This document shows, in pieces, positions 1 through 7,003 of a stretch of 15,366 bases of DNA. The stretch's first letter is position 1; each line of letters starts with the position of its first letter. The position numbers and the translations under genes are program-made. The notes below the pieces were generated by a model. That model did no database searches, was not told where the DNA came from, and saw only the letters and a list, made by a program, of their open reading frames with translations. Source of the DNA: Roseburia sp. CAG:309. Its GTDB lineage: Bacteria > Bacillota > Clostridia > Lachnospirales > Lachnospiraceae. Where the stretch lies: NCBI GenBank assembly GCA_000434115.1, contig FR893950.1, positions 1-15,366 on the forward strand, given 5' to 3'.

Positions 1-36
1 CGAAGTGTTCGAAATGCGAATGTGCGGGGAGGGGTG

Positions 37-76
37 TCCGGAATAGTTACTTATACACAATTATAACTATTCAGGA
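37..76. repeat. Interrupted palindrome just after the NlpC/P60 gene
   Basis: Bases 37-49 and 64-76 are inverted copies (13 positions, one mismatch, 40 against 73) around a 14-base AT-rich spacer. It lies directly downstream of the TAG stop of the peptidase gene. A transcript from that gene would fold it into a hairpin, but no U-run follows, so it is not a canonical terminator. It could be a weak transcription stop, an mRNA-end stabilising hairpin or an operator for a gene left of the window. Bases 1-36 show nothing recognisable. Confidence 0.5.
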
Positions 77-1282
77 CTAATTCATAACTCGTCCGATCTT
101 AACCGGATGACGATAGTAAGCATTGGAAATCTTAATACCATCACTTGGGTTACTTGCATGGATAACAAGTCCGCTTCCAATATACATCGCTACATGGTTA
201 ATCCGGCTTCCGTTGCTGTAGAAGAACAAATCTCCCGGTTTTGGCGAAGAAACTTTTCTGGTAACTCCTGCCTGCGCTGCGGCATTGTGTGGAAGAGAAT
301 GACCATATTTTGCATAAAGGCTCATCGTAAATCCGGAACAGTCAGTACCATGGGTAAGACTTGCACCGCCCCATACATAACGGTTTCCAAGGAACTGTTT
401 TGCATATTCTACGATGGATGCCTGTCCTTCGGATACGCCATCGGAAGAACTTGCGGATACCGTACCCACTTTCACGGCACGTTTCAAAGAATATTGCTCT
501 TCGACAAATTCTTTTGCTACAAAGGCATAATCATCATCTACTGTAACACATACCCAGTTTGCAAGATCTGCATTAATAGCGTCCATTCCACCGGCACGTT
601 TGATTGCCTCTTTGGAAATTTTCTGTTTTTTAATTACTTTTTCTACAAATTCTGTCGTCAGATTGTTTTCGCGGATAACAAATTCTTCTCCTTCGGAAAC
701 GACCGAATAAATCGGCGCATCTGTCGTTGGAAGGGCACGTACACGAAGCGAATTGGTTGTAATCTCGACGCATTCACGTCCCACTTTCGTAGCCGCCTTT
801 TCTGCTTTCTCATCCGTCACAAGATATTTGGCTTTGACCCATCCGGTTACATTTCCGGAAACCATCTTTGCCCAGCCTTTTTTTATCTTATAAATGTGAC
901 AACCGGCATTTTTTGTCATTTTACCAACTATTTTTGAATTTTCAGACGGCTTTTTACGTACATTCAAATACGTATCTACTTTCGTAGCCACACCAAGACG
1001 GCTGTAATTCAAATTTAATTTTACATGCTCATCTTCTTTTTTCGTTTCTTCCGGTGCTGCTGTCGGCTGCGGCTCTTCCACCACCGGTTCCGGTGTTGCG
1101 GAAACCGCTGCGCTCGTCACTGCTCCATTTGCCACCTGATCACAATATTCATCAACTACTACAGCGGCACCACTCAAAGGCTTATCCGTTGCAACCATCG
1201 CTGCACTTACCGGCACCGCGATAATTCCTACCGCAAGAACCCCCGCTGCAATATATTTCACATATTTCCTATCGAACTTCAA
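77..1282 (-). CDS. Secreted SH3 / NlpC-P60 family peptidoglycan endopeptidase
   Basis: Predicted exported cell-wall hydrolase of 401 residues that cleaves peptide stems of peptidoglycan. The N-terminus is basic (MKFDRKYVKY) followed by a hydrophobic stretch at about 11-28, giving a signal peptide with likely cleavage near VSAA. A Pro/Glu-rich low-complexity linker (about 60-90) follows. A bacterial SH3 domain lies at about 98-155 (YLNVRKKPSENS, GWVKAKYL). A second SH3-like region at about 168-262 is interrupted by a Lys-rich insert. The C-terminal NlpC/P60 domain (about 285-401) has Cys315 in TDCSGF, His363 in INHVAMYIG and His375 in VIHASNP, the expected Cys-His-His arrangement. The start is TTG at 1282-1280: a GGAG site lies 8 bases upstream, and the only nearby ATG is out of frame and stops after three codons. 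It has its own consensus promoter, so it is independent of carAB. The peptidase call is firm; substrate and cellular role are not determined. Confidence 0.93.
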   Translation of the reverse strand: MKFDRKYVKYIAAGVLAVGIIAVPVSAAMVATDKPLSGAAVVVDEYCDQVANGAVTSAAVSATPEPVVEEPQPTAAPEETKKEDEHVKLNLNYSRLGVATKVDTYLNVRKKPSENSKIVGKMTKNAGCHIYKIKKGWAKMVSGNVTGWVKAKYLVTDEKAEKAATKVGRECVEITTNSLRVRALPTTDAPIYSVVSEGEEFVIRENNLTTEFVEKVIKKQKISKEAIKRAGGMDAINADLANWVCVTVDDDYAFVAKEFVEEQYSLKRAVKVGTVSASSSDGVSEGQASIVEYAKQFLGNRYVWGGASLTHGTDCSGFTMSLYAKYGHSLPHNAAAQAGVTRKVSSPKPGDLFFYSNGSRINHVAMYIGSGLVIHASNPSDGIKISNAYYRHPVKIGRVMN

Positions 1283-1330
1283 AATATCATCTCCTGATTT
1301 ATTACGAATTTGTTACATCTTTTTAATAAG

Positions 1331-1359
1331 ATTATAACAAGTGATTACAAAGTTGTCAA
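1331..1359 (-). promoter_or_regulatory. Consensus sigma-A promoter for the NlpC/P60 gene
   Basis: On the minus strand, TTGACA (1359-1354) and TATAAT (1336-1331) are separated by exactly 17 bases. A TG one base before the -10 makes it an extended -10. Both hexamers match the housekeeping consensus perfectly. Transcription would start near 1324, giving a leader of about 40 bases before the TTG start, with the ribosome site in it. Such a match suggests strong vegetative expression. Confidence 0.88.
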
Positions 1360-1485
1360 GGATTAGTTGTTGTTTTCGTTTATATTGTAATTTGTCGGAA
1401 AAGTTTACATTACGCGAGTGCTCACGCTCCGATAAACGCGCCGTCCACAAATATCAAATCTCTTTTAGAGGATCAGGTATTTTCT

Positions 1486-1923
1486 TTGTATTACTGTTTG
1501 GATTCCGAACAATTGGCTGAGCAGTATCCACCGTTAAATAATTCACAGGACTATTATTATAAATTGCAGATATGCTCTTCTATAAAAGAAGCATTAGATA
1601 GTCTTATCAATGGTTACCTGATTGTATTAAATGTCTATAACGATGATGGTTCAGTGGGTGTAGGGAATAATCCACAGTATGTCGGCTCTTTATCTTCACC
1701 AAATCATGGAGTACAGTGTCTTAACTGTGGAAGTACCAATCTTCAATATGACAGAGATTATGGAAGATATTATTGTACTAATAAGGGATGTACAGCTGGT
1801 TATACAAAAGTTGCTACCTATTTTGATTATGCAGAAGCAATCTATAATATCTCTGTTGATTTGAATTTTCCCCTAATCTTTCGCTATATAAAAACCCCCT
1901 GCTTTCACAATGAGGGATTTTGA
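1486..1923 (+). CDS. Hypothetical protein, probable gene remnant with zinc-ribbon-like cysteines
   Basis: This is an open plus-strand frame of 145 codons in the gap between the peptidase gene and carB. I do not recognise the family. The predicted protein has a CLNCGSTN motif followed about 17 residues later by CTNKGC, a CxxC...CxxxxC pattern that resembles a small zinc ribbon, then a YFDYAEAIYN segment. The only usable start is a TTG at 1486 with a poorly placed AGAGGA (1467-1472). The same frame is open back to 1345 without any ATG or GTG. The last eleven or so residues and the stop are encoded by the left arm of the large hairpin at 1890-2021, so the original C-terminus is probably lost. 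Base composition is more AT-rich than the flanking genes. It could be a decayed mobile-element or phage gene, or a real small protein; I favour a remnant. Confidence 0.4.
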   Translation: MYYCLDSEQLAEQYPPLNNSQDYYYKLQICSSIKEALDSLINGYLIVLNVYNDDGSVGVGNNPQYVGSLSSPNHGVQCLNCGSTNLQYDRDYGRYYCTNKGCTAGYTKVATYFDYAEAIYNISVDLNFPLIFRYIKTPCFHNEGF

Positions 1924-2021
1924 ACACCGTCGGTGCATAGAGGACGTTTTCTGTCCTCATGCACCGCTACGTGTGTTCACTAAGCGCAAGCGGTCCCTAT
2001 TTGTGAAAGCAGGGGGTTTTT
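1890..2021. terminator. Very long hairpin, bidirectional terminator after carB (possibly a mobile palindromic element)
   Basis: The outer arms 1890-1910 and 2001-2021 are perfect 21-base inverted copies, A5-C5 ... G5-T5. Each strand therefore reads a GC-rich stem ending in a U-run, as in an intrinsic terminator. Further nested pairing: 1913-1917 with 1994-1998, 1921-1927 with 1973-1979, 1928-1930 with 1969-1971, 1931-1938 with 1959-1966, and 1940-1945 with 1953-1958, closing a 7-base loop (1946-1952). It begins 30 bases after the carB stop and would end that operon, and equally any plus-strand transcript. At 132 bases it is far longer than a normal terminator, so a MITE/REP-like insertion or a structured RNA is possible. 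Confidence 0.75.
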
Positions 2022-2035
2022 CTGTGAAAGCAGGG
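2002..2035. repeat. 13-base direct repeat at the hairpin edge
   Basis: TGTGAAAGCAGGG occurs at 2002-2014 (inside the right arm of the long hairpin) and again at 2023-2035, with a 21-base period. The inverted copy in the left arm (1897-1909) can therefore pair with either one. In addition 1912-1919 is the inverse of 2036-2043. This arrangement suggests partial duplication of an arm, as seen at ends of palindromic elements. Confidence 0.6.
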
Positions 2036-2051
2036 AATCCCTCCTATAAAA

Positions 2052-5000
2052 CTATGCTCTTCCTCTTCCTTCAATCGTCGCAATATCTACCAACGAAAGC
2101 TCCGATTTATCGACATTTTCAAGGCTTGTCAGAAGGGCATTTGCCGTATCCAGGGATGTCAGGCAGGTAACGCCTGTTTCGATGGAAGTACGGCGGATGA
2201 GGAATCCATCGTGAGAATGCTCACCCTGTTTTGGAATGTCGATGACAAGGTCAATCTCATGTCCAAGCAGAAGATCCATCAGTGTTGGAGATTCCTGCTC
2301 AATCTTATTGACGCCGATGACATCCACGCCGGCTTCTTTCAACGCCTTCTGGGTTCCTCGTGTCGCATAAATTTCGTAGCCAAGTGCTTTAAAACGTTTT
2401 GCTACCGAAATGGCATCCGTTTTATCCTGATCTCTTACGGTAAGGATCATCTTCTTGTGCTGCGGAAGATTGATACCGGCTCCCATAAACGCTTTGGAGA
2501 GTGCTTCATTGAATGTCTTCGCGATTCCGAGACATTCACCGGTTGATTTCATCTCCGGTCCGAGGCTGATCTCTGCGCCGCGCAGTTTCTCAAAGGAGAA
2601 TACCGGCATCTTGATCGCGATATAATCCGATGGTTTTGCAAGTCCGGTCTCATAACCAAGATCTGTGATCTTCTCTCCGAGGATGACACGAGATGCCAGT
2701 TTCACGATCGGAATACCGGTAACTTTACTGATGTAAGGTACGGTACGTGAAGAACGAGGATTTACCTCGATGACGTACACTTCATCATTCATTACAATAA
2801 ACTGGATATTGATCAATCCGATAACATGAAGGGATCTTGCCAGTTTTCTCGTATAATCTACTAACGTATCGATGACTTCCGGCTTGATGCTTTGTGCCGG
2901 ATATACCGAGATGCTGTCTCCGGAATGGATTCCGGCACGCTCGATATGCTCCATGATTCCGGGGATCAGGATGTCTTCGCCGTCACAGACCGCATCGACT
3001 TCCACTTCTTTTCCCATCAGGTATTTGTCTACAAGGATTGGATGCTCCTGTACGTGACGGTTAATGATCGTCATAAATTCGCGGATATCATCGTCATTGA
3101 TGGCAATCTGCATGCCCTGTCCGCCGAGAACGTAGGATGGACGTACAAGAACCGGATAGCCAAGTTCATTGGCTGCCTTCAATGCTTCCTCTACCGTAAA
3201 TACCGTATGACCCTTTGGTCTTGGGATTCCGCACTGCTCCAGAATCTCATCGAACAATTCACGGTCTTCTGCTGCATCGACATTTTCGGCGCTTGTTCCC
3301 AAGATTGGTACACCCATCTTCATCAGGGATTCCGTCAATTTGATCGCCGTCTGACCACCAAACTGTACCACCGCACCATCCGGTTTTTCAAGATCTACGA
3401 TATTTTGTACATCTTCCGGTGTCAACGGTTCGAAATACAATTTATTTGCCACGTCAAAGTCCGTACTTACGGTCTCCGGATTGTTATTTACAATAATTGT
3501 CTCATAGCCGCTCTTTTCAAGAGACCATGCACTGTGAACCGAACAGAAGTCGAATTCGATACCCTGTCCGATACGGATTGGGCCGGAACCAAGTACCAGC
3601 ACTTTTTTCTTCGTACGCGTCGCATCTACTTCACATTCGCTTCCGAAACAGCTGTAGTAATATGGTGTCGCTGCCGCAAACTCTGCCGCACACGTATCTA
3701 CCATCTTAAACGAAGCCGTGATGCCATTTTCAAGACGCATTGCACGTACTTCTTCTTCGGTCATACCGGTATATCTTGCGATCACATTGTCCGGGAACTC
3801 AATTCTCTTTGCTTCCGCCAAAAGTTCCGGTGTCAGTTTTTCATTTTTCAGACGCTGTTCCATCTCAACCAAAATGGCAATCTTATCGATAAACCATTTG
3901 TCAATTTTTGTAATATCATGGATTTCATCATACGATGCCCCTTTGCGGATCAGCTCTGCAATAACATAAATTCGGCGGTCATCGACGATACGTACGCGCT
4001 CCAGCAGTTCTTCTTTGGAACGGTCGGTATATCTTCCGGTGTCAAGGCTGTCCAAATGCTGCTCCAGAGAACGGATGGCTTTCATCAAAGCACCCTCAAA
4101 GTTCGTACAGATACTCATAACCTCTCCGGTCGCTTTCATCTGGGTTGTCAGTGTACGTTTTGCTTTGATAAATTTATCAAATGGCAGGCGCGGAATCTTG
4201 ACTACACAATAATCCAGTGCCGGCTCAAAACTTGCATAGGTCTTTCCGGTGATCGCATTTGGAATTTCATCCAATGTATAGCCGAGTGCAATCTTTGCTG
4301 CCACCTTGGCGATCGGATATCCTGTCGCCTTCGATGCCAGTGCGGAAGAACGGCTGACACGAGGGTTTACCTCGATAACACAATATTCAAATGATTCCGG
4401 ATGCAGGGCAAACTGCACGTTACATCCACCGGTAATATTCAATTCTGTAATAATGTTCAAAGCAGAAGAACGGAGCATCTGATACTCTTTATCTGCCAAT
4501 GTCTGCGACGGTGCTACGACGATACTGTCTCCGGTATGTACACCAACCGGATCCAGGTTTTCCATATTACATACCGTAATACAGTTTCCGTTGCTGTCTC
4601 GCATCACTTCGTACTCGATTTCTTTCCAGCCGGCGATACAGCGCTCGACCAGACACTGTCCCACACGGGAAAGACGAAGTCCGTTTGAACAAATGTCACG
4701 CAGTTCCTGCTCGTCGTGTGCGATTCCGCCACCGCTTCCTCCTAACGTATACGCAGGACGGATAACGACAGGATACCCGATCGTATTCGTAAAGGCAACC
4801 GCATCTTCTACATTTTCAACGACTTCGCTGGCGGCAATCGGTTCTCCAATTTTTTCCATTGTCTTCTTGAATTCAAGACGGTCTTCGGCTTTTTTGATTG
4901 TCAGTGAAGTGGTACCGATCAGACGAACATTCTGCTCTTTCAAAAATCCACATTCTTCCAGTTCCATCGCAATATTCAATGCAGCCTGTCCTCCCAAAGT

Positions 5001-5264
5001 AGGAAGTACACTGTCCGGTTTCTCTTTTTTGATCAGGTTTTCCACCACTTCTACCGTAAGCGGCTCGATGTAAACCTTATCTGCGATATCTTTATCTGTC
5101 ATGATGGTAGCCGGATTGGAGTTAATCAATACTACTTCCATTCCTTCTTCTTTCAGCGAACGACATGCCTGTGTTCCCGCATAGTCAAATTCTGCCGCCT
5201 GTCCGATTACGATCGGACCGGATCCGATCACAAGTACTTTTTTAATTCCATCTATTTTTGGCAT
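2052..5264 (-). CDS. carB: Carbamoyl-phosphate synthase large subunit
   Basis: The 1070-residue synthetase subunit of glutamine-dependent carbamoyl phosphate synthase. It makes carbamoyl phosphate from bicarbonate, two ATP and ammonia channelled from CarA, for arginine and pyrimidine synthesis in the cytoplasm. Length equals the family norm (about 1070). It starts MPKIDGIKKVLVIGSGPIVI and shows the two homologous halves: a first ATP-grasp unit (GSGPIVIGQAAEFDYAG, later EVNPRVSRSSALASKATGYP), a central oligomerisation region, a second ATP-grasp unit (GSGPIRIGQGIEFDF, EVNPRSSRTVPYISKVTGIP), and a C-terminal MGS-like allosteric domain over about the last 135 residues. The ATG at 5264 is preceded by AGGAGG nine bases upstream. 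It lies 15 bases after carA, and the ribosome site starts immediately after the carA stop, so the two are translationally linked. The absence of pyr genes and the presence of argD across the operon favour, but do not prove, a role mainly in arginine supply. A long hairpin terminator follows. Confidence 0.98.
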   Translation of the reverse strand: MPKIDGIKKVLVIGSGPIVIGQAAEFDYAGTQACRSLKEEGMEVVLINSNPATIMTDKDIADKVYIEPLTVEVVENLIKKEKPDSVLPTLGGQAALNIAMELEECGFLKEQNVRLIGTTSLTIKKAEDRLEFKKTMEKIGEPIAASEVVENVEDAVAFTNTIGYPVVIRPAYTLGGSGGGIAHDEQELRDICSNGLRLSRVGQCLVERCIAGWKEIEYEVMRDSNGNCITVCNMENLDPVGVHTGDSIVVAPSQTLADKEYQMLRSSALNIITELNITGGCNVQFALHPESFEYCVIEVNPRVSRSSALASKATGYPIAKVAAKIALGYTLDEIPNAITGKTYASFEPALDYCVVKIPRLPFDKFIKAKRTLTTQMKATGEVMSICTNFEGALMKAIRSLEQHLDSLDTGRYTDRSKEELLERVRIVDDRRIYVIAELIRKGASYDEIHDITKIDKWFIDKIAILVEMEQRLKNEKLTPELLAEAKRIEFPDNVIARYTGMTEEEVRAMRLENGITASFKMVDTCAAEFAAATPYYYSCFGSECEVDATRTKKKVLVLGSGPIRIGQGIEFDFCSVHSAWSLEKSGYETIIVNNNPETVSTDFDVANKLYFEPLTPEDVQNIVDLEKPDGAVVQFGGQTAIKLTESLMKMGVPILGTSAENVDAAEDRELFDEILEQCGIPRPKGHTVFTVEEALKAANELGYPVLVRPSYVLGGQGMQIAINDDDIREFMTIINRHVQEHPILVDKYLMGKEVEVDAVCDGEDILIPGIMEHIERAGIHSGDSISVYPAQSIKPEVIDTLVDYTRKLARSLHVIGLINIQFIVMNDEVYVIEVNPRSSRTVPYISKVTGIPIVKLASRVILGEKITDLGYETGLAKPSDYIAIKMPVFSFEKLRGAEISLGPEMKSTGECLGIAKTFNEALSKAFMGAGINLPQHKKMILTVRDQDKTDAISVAKRFKALGYEIYATRGTQKALKEAGVDVIGVNKIEQESPTLMDLLLGHEIDLVIDIPKQGEHSHDGFLIRRTSIETGVTCLTSLDTANALLTSLENVDKSELSLVDIATIEGRGRA

Positions 5265-5279
5265 AGTTCAAATCCTCCT

Positions 5280-6377
5280 CTACTGTTCCATCATCTGCAT
5301 AAATCGGTCAAATAATACTTCCGAATCTTTCGGGCCGGCACAAGCTTCCGGATGGAACTGCACCGTAAAGATCTTTTTATTTTTATACCGCAGACCTTCC
5401 ACTGTGCCATCGTTGACATTGACGAAAGCAACTTCTGCCACATCCGCAGGGATCGTATCTTCTTTTACAACATATCCATGGTTCTGGGAGGAAATGTAAA
5501 CTCTTCCTGTCTCCAGATCCTTAACCGGATGATTGGCACCGCGGTGTCCGTATTTCATTTTCTCTGTGTCCGCTCCATTGGCAAGTGCCATGAGCTGATG
5601 TCCGAGGCAAATGGCAAAAATTGGAATTTCCGAAGCATACAGTGTTTTGAGGTTTTCAATGACCTCTGTACACTCTTTCGGATCTCCCGGGCCATTTGTC
5701 AGCATGATGCCATCCGGATTTTCTTTTAAGATCAGTTCCGGATTGGTTCTTGCCGGATAAATCGTTACCTCACAGCCGCGTTTCAACAGGCAGCGGGCGA
5801 TGTTAAATTTTGTTCCAACGTCAAGAATAGCAACCTTCTTTGTTACCGGAATGTTGCTATCTGTATCTAAATCTCCCGGTTTAAAAGAAACTGCTTCTTT
5901 TGTCGTCACTTTGTCAACGACACCGGAAACGCTATATTCTTTACATTTTTTCTTTACTTCTTCCAGATCGTAATCGGCATTGGTTGTAATCATGCCATTC
6001 ATGGTACCTTTTTCACGAAGGATCTTTGTGAGGGCACGTGTATCGATGCCTTGGATACCAGGGATGTTTTGCTCTACAAGAAAATCCTGAATGCTCTGCT
6101 CATTACGGAAATTGCTGCTCAGACGGGATAACTCACGTACGATAAATCCATCCACATTGGACAATTTGGATTCCATATCCTTCCGGCAGATTCCATAATT
6201 GCCAATAAGAGGATATGTCATAACGACTGCCTGTCCCGCATAACTTGGATCGGTCAGTACTTCCAGATATCCTGTCATTGACGTATTAAATACAATTTCG
6301 CTGATAACTTCTCTTGTGCTTCCGATGCTTTCCCCGGTAAACACGGTTCCGTCTTCCAGAATTAAATAAGCTTTCAT
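5280..6377 (-). CDS. carA: Carbamoyl-phosphate synthase small (glutaminase) subunit
   Basis: 365-residue glutamine amidotransferase subunit that hydrolyses glutamine and passes ammonia to CarB. The N-terminal CPSase small-chain domain is clear (LEDGTVFTGESIG, FNTSMTGYLEVLTDPSYAGQ). The C-terminal class I GATase domain has nucleophile Cys257 in ICLGHQ and the His342/Glu344 pair in FHPEA, so the triad is intact. An in-frame ATG exists four codons earlier (6389), but the GGAGG ribosome site (6387-6383) overlaps that codon. The ATG at 6377, five bases after the site, is therefore the real start. It sits 18 bases downstream of the ANTAR gene and 15 bases upstream of carB, consistent with one transcript. 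Its substrate, glutamine, is the metabolite handled by the upstream genes, which fits a nitrogen-responsive operon. Confidence 0.97.
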   Translation of the reverse strand: MKAYLILEDGTVFTGESIGSTREVISEIVFNTSMTGYLEVLTDPSYAGQAVVMTYPLIGNYGICRKDMESKLSNVDGFIVRELSRLSSNFRNEQSIQDFLVEQNIPGIQGIDTRALTKILREKGTMNGMITTNADYDLEEVKKKCKEYSVSGVVDKVTTKEAVSFKPGDLDTDSNIPVTKKVAILDVGTKFNIARCLLKRGCEVTIYPARTNPELILKENPDGIMLTNGPGDPKECTEVIENLKTLYASEIPIFAICLGHQLMALANGADTEKMKYGHRGANHPVKDLETGRVYISSQNHGYVVKEDTIPADVAEVAFVNVNDGTVEGLRYKNKKIFTVQFHPEACAGPKDSEVLFDRFMQMMEQ

Positions 6378-6395
6378 AATTACCTCCATGTTCTT

Positions 6396-6938
6396 TTATT
6401 CAAAAGTCAAAATCATCTCGGCAGTTTCCACTAGGTTGTTTCCACTGTCCATACTGAGTTTTTGAATGTATTTGTGTGCATCATTTTCCGTCATCTGGTT
6501 TCGCTCCATCAAAAGAGCTTTTGCCTTATTGATGATCTTTTCTTCCTCGGCAGTACGACGCTTGGGCTGTGTTTTCTTTCTTCGTTTCAGTTCCCTCGCG
6601 ATGTCCATTGTCATCATCTGCACCGTGCTTACAAATTCACGGCTATGGATGGGCATGGACAAACAAACAATATCTGAGCTGATACAATCTTCCAGCCTCG
6701 AAGGACTGGCGACAAGCAGCATCGAAAATTCTCTCGGAAGATAGCCATACAATTCGCTGTAATGCATATCCGGCAGTTTGTATCCACAAACTACCACGCC
6801 GCCATCAGAATCATTGGCTGCTCCGATTGTCTGGGCTGCATTATTATATGCCATTGTATCATCAAATCCGTTTCGAATCAAAACATTTCTCAGATTTTTT
6901 GCATCTTCTAATTTGGGAAATGCCACAATAATCCGCAT
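6396..6938 (-). CDS. ANTAR-domain RNA-binding antiterminator with degenerate receiver domain
   Basis: 180-residue predicted regulator. Residues about 125-178 form an ANTAR domain (INKAKALLMERNQMTENDAH, then YIQKLSMDSGNN and AEMIL), the three-helix module that binds paired hairpins in mRNA leaders and prevents termination. Residues 1-115 resemble a response-regulator receiver (MRIIVAFPKLEDA... VVVCGYKLPDM...) but the key positions are gone. The acidic pair is replaced by Ala-Phe near residues 6-7, the phospho-acceptor Asp by Gly52, and the Lys of the usual KP motif by Met95. Phosphorylation control is therefore unlikely. A good AAGGAGG lies 10 bases before the ATG. It is placed 65 bases after the GS-like gene and 18 before carA. 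From memory, an ANTAR regulator (called NitR or GlnR) is also encoded beside glnA and glutamate synthase genes in Clostridium saccharobutylicum, supporting a nitrogen-control role. The target leader here is not proven. Confidence 0.9.
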   Translation of the reverse strand: MRIIVAFPKLEDAKNLRNVLIRNGFDDTMAYNNAAQTIGAANDSDGGVVVCGYKLPDMHYSELYGYLPREFSMLLVASPSRLEDCISSDIVCLSMPIHSREFVSTVQMMTMDIARELKRRKKTQPKRRTAEEEKIINKAKALLMERNQMTENDAHKYIQKLSMDSGNNLVETAEMILTFE

Positions 6939-7003
6939 TGGTTTTTTGCCTCCTTATCGAATGTTGGGTCTTTACAACGAACATTTTTTAACGAAGCAAT
7001 TTC

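Noticed and set aside
107..937. 276-codon plus-strand frame opposite the NlpC/P60 gene
   Set aside because: It is the complement of a gene with clear signal peptide, SH3 and catalytic motifs; the translated composition is shadow-like.
2892..4394. 500-codon open frame on the plus strand opposite carB
   Set aside because: It is exactly antisense to strongly conserved carB sequence. Its translation is rich in Cys, Phe and His, as expected of a shadow frame, and it has no ribosome site or family resemblance.
6375..6389. Upstream ATG at 6389 as carA start
   Set aside because: The GGAGG site overlaps this codon, so ribosomes would initiate at the ATG at 6377.
6939..7003. Promoter (TTGCTT, 17 bases, TGTAAA) between the GS-like and ANTAR genes
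   Set aside because: Both hexamers are poor matches and the short gap with a good ribosome site fits simple co-transcription.
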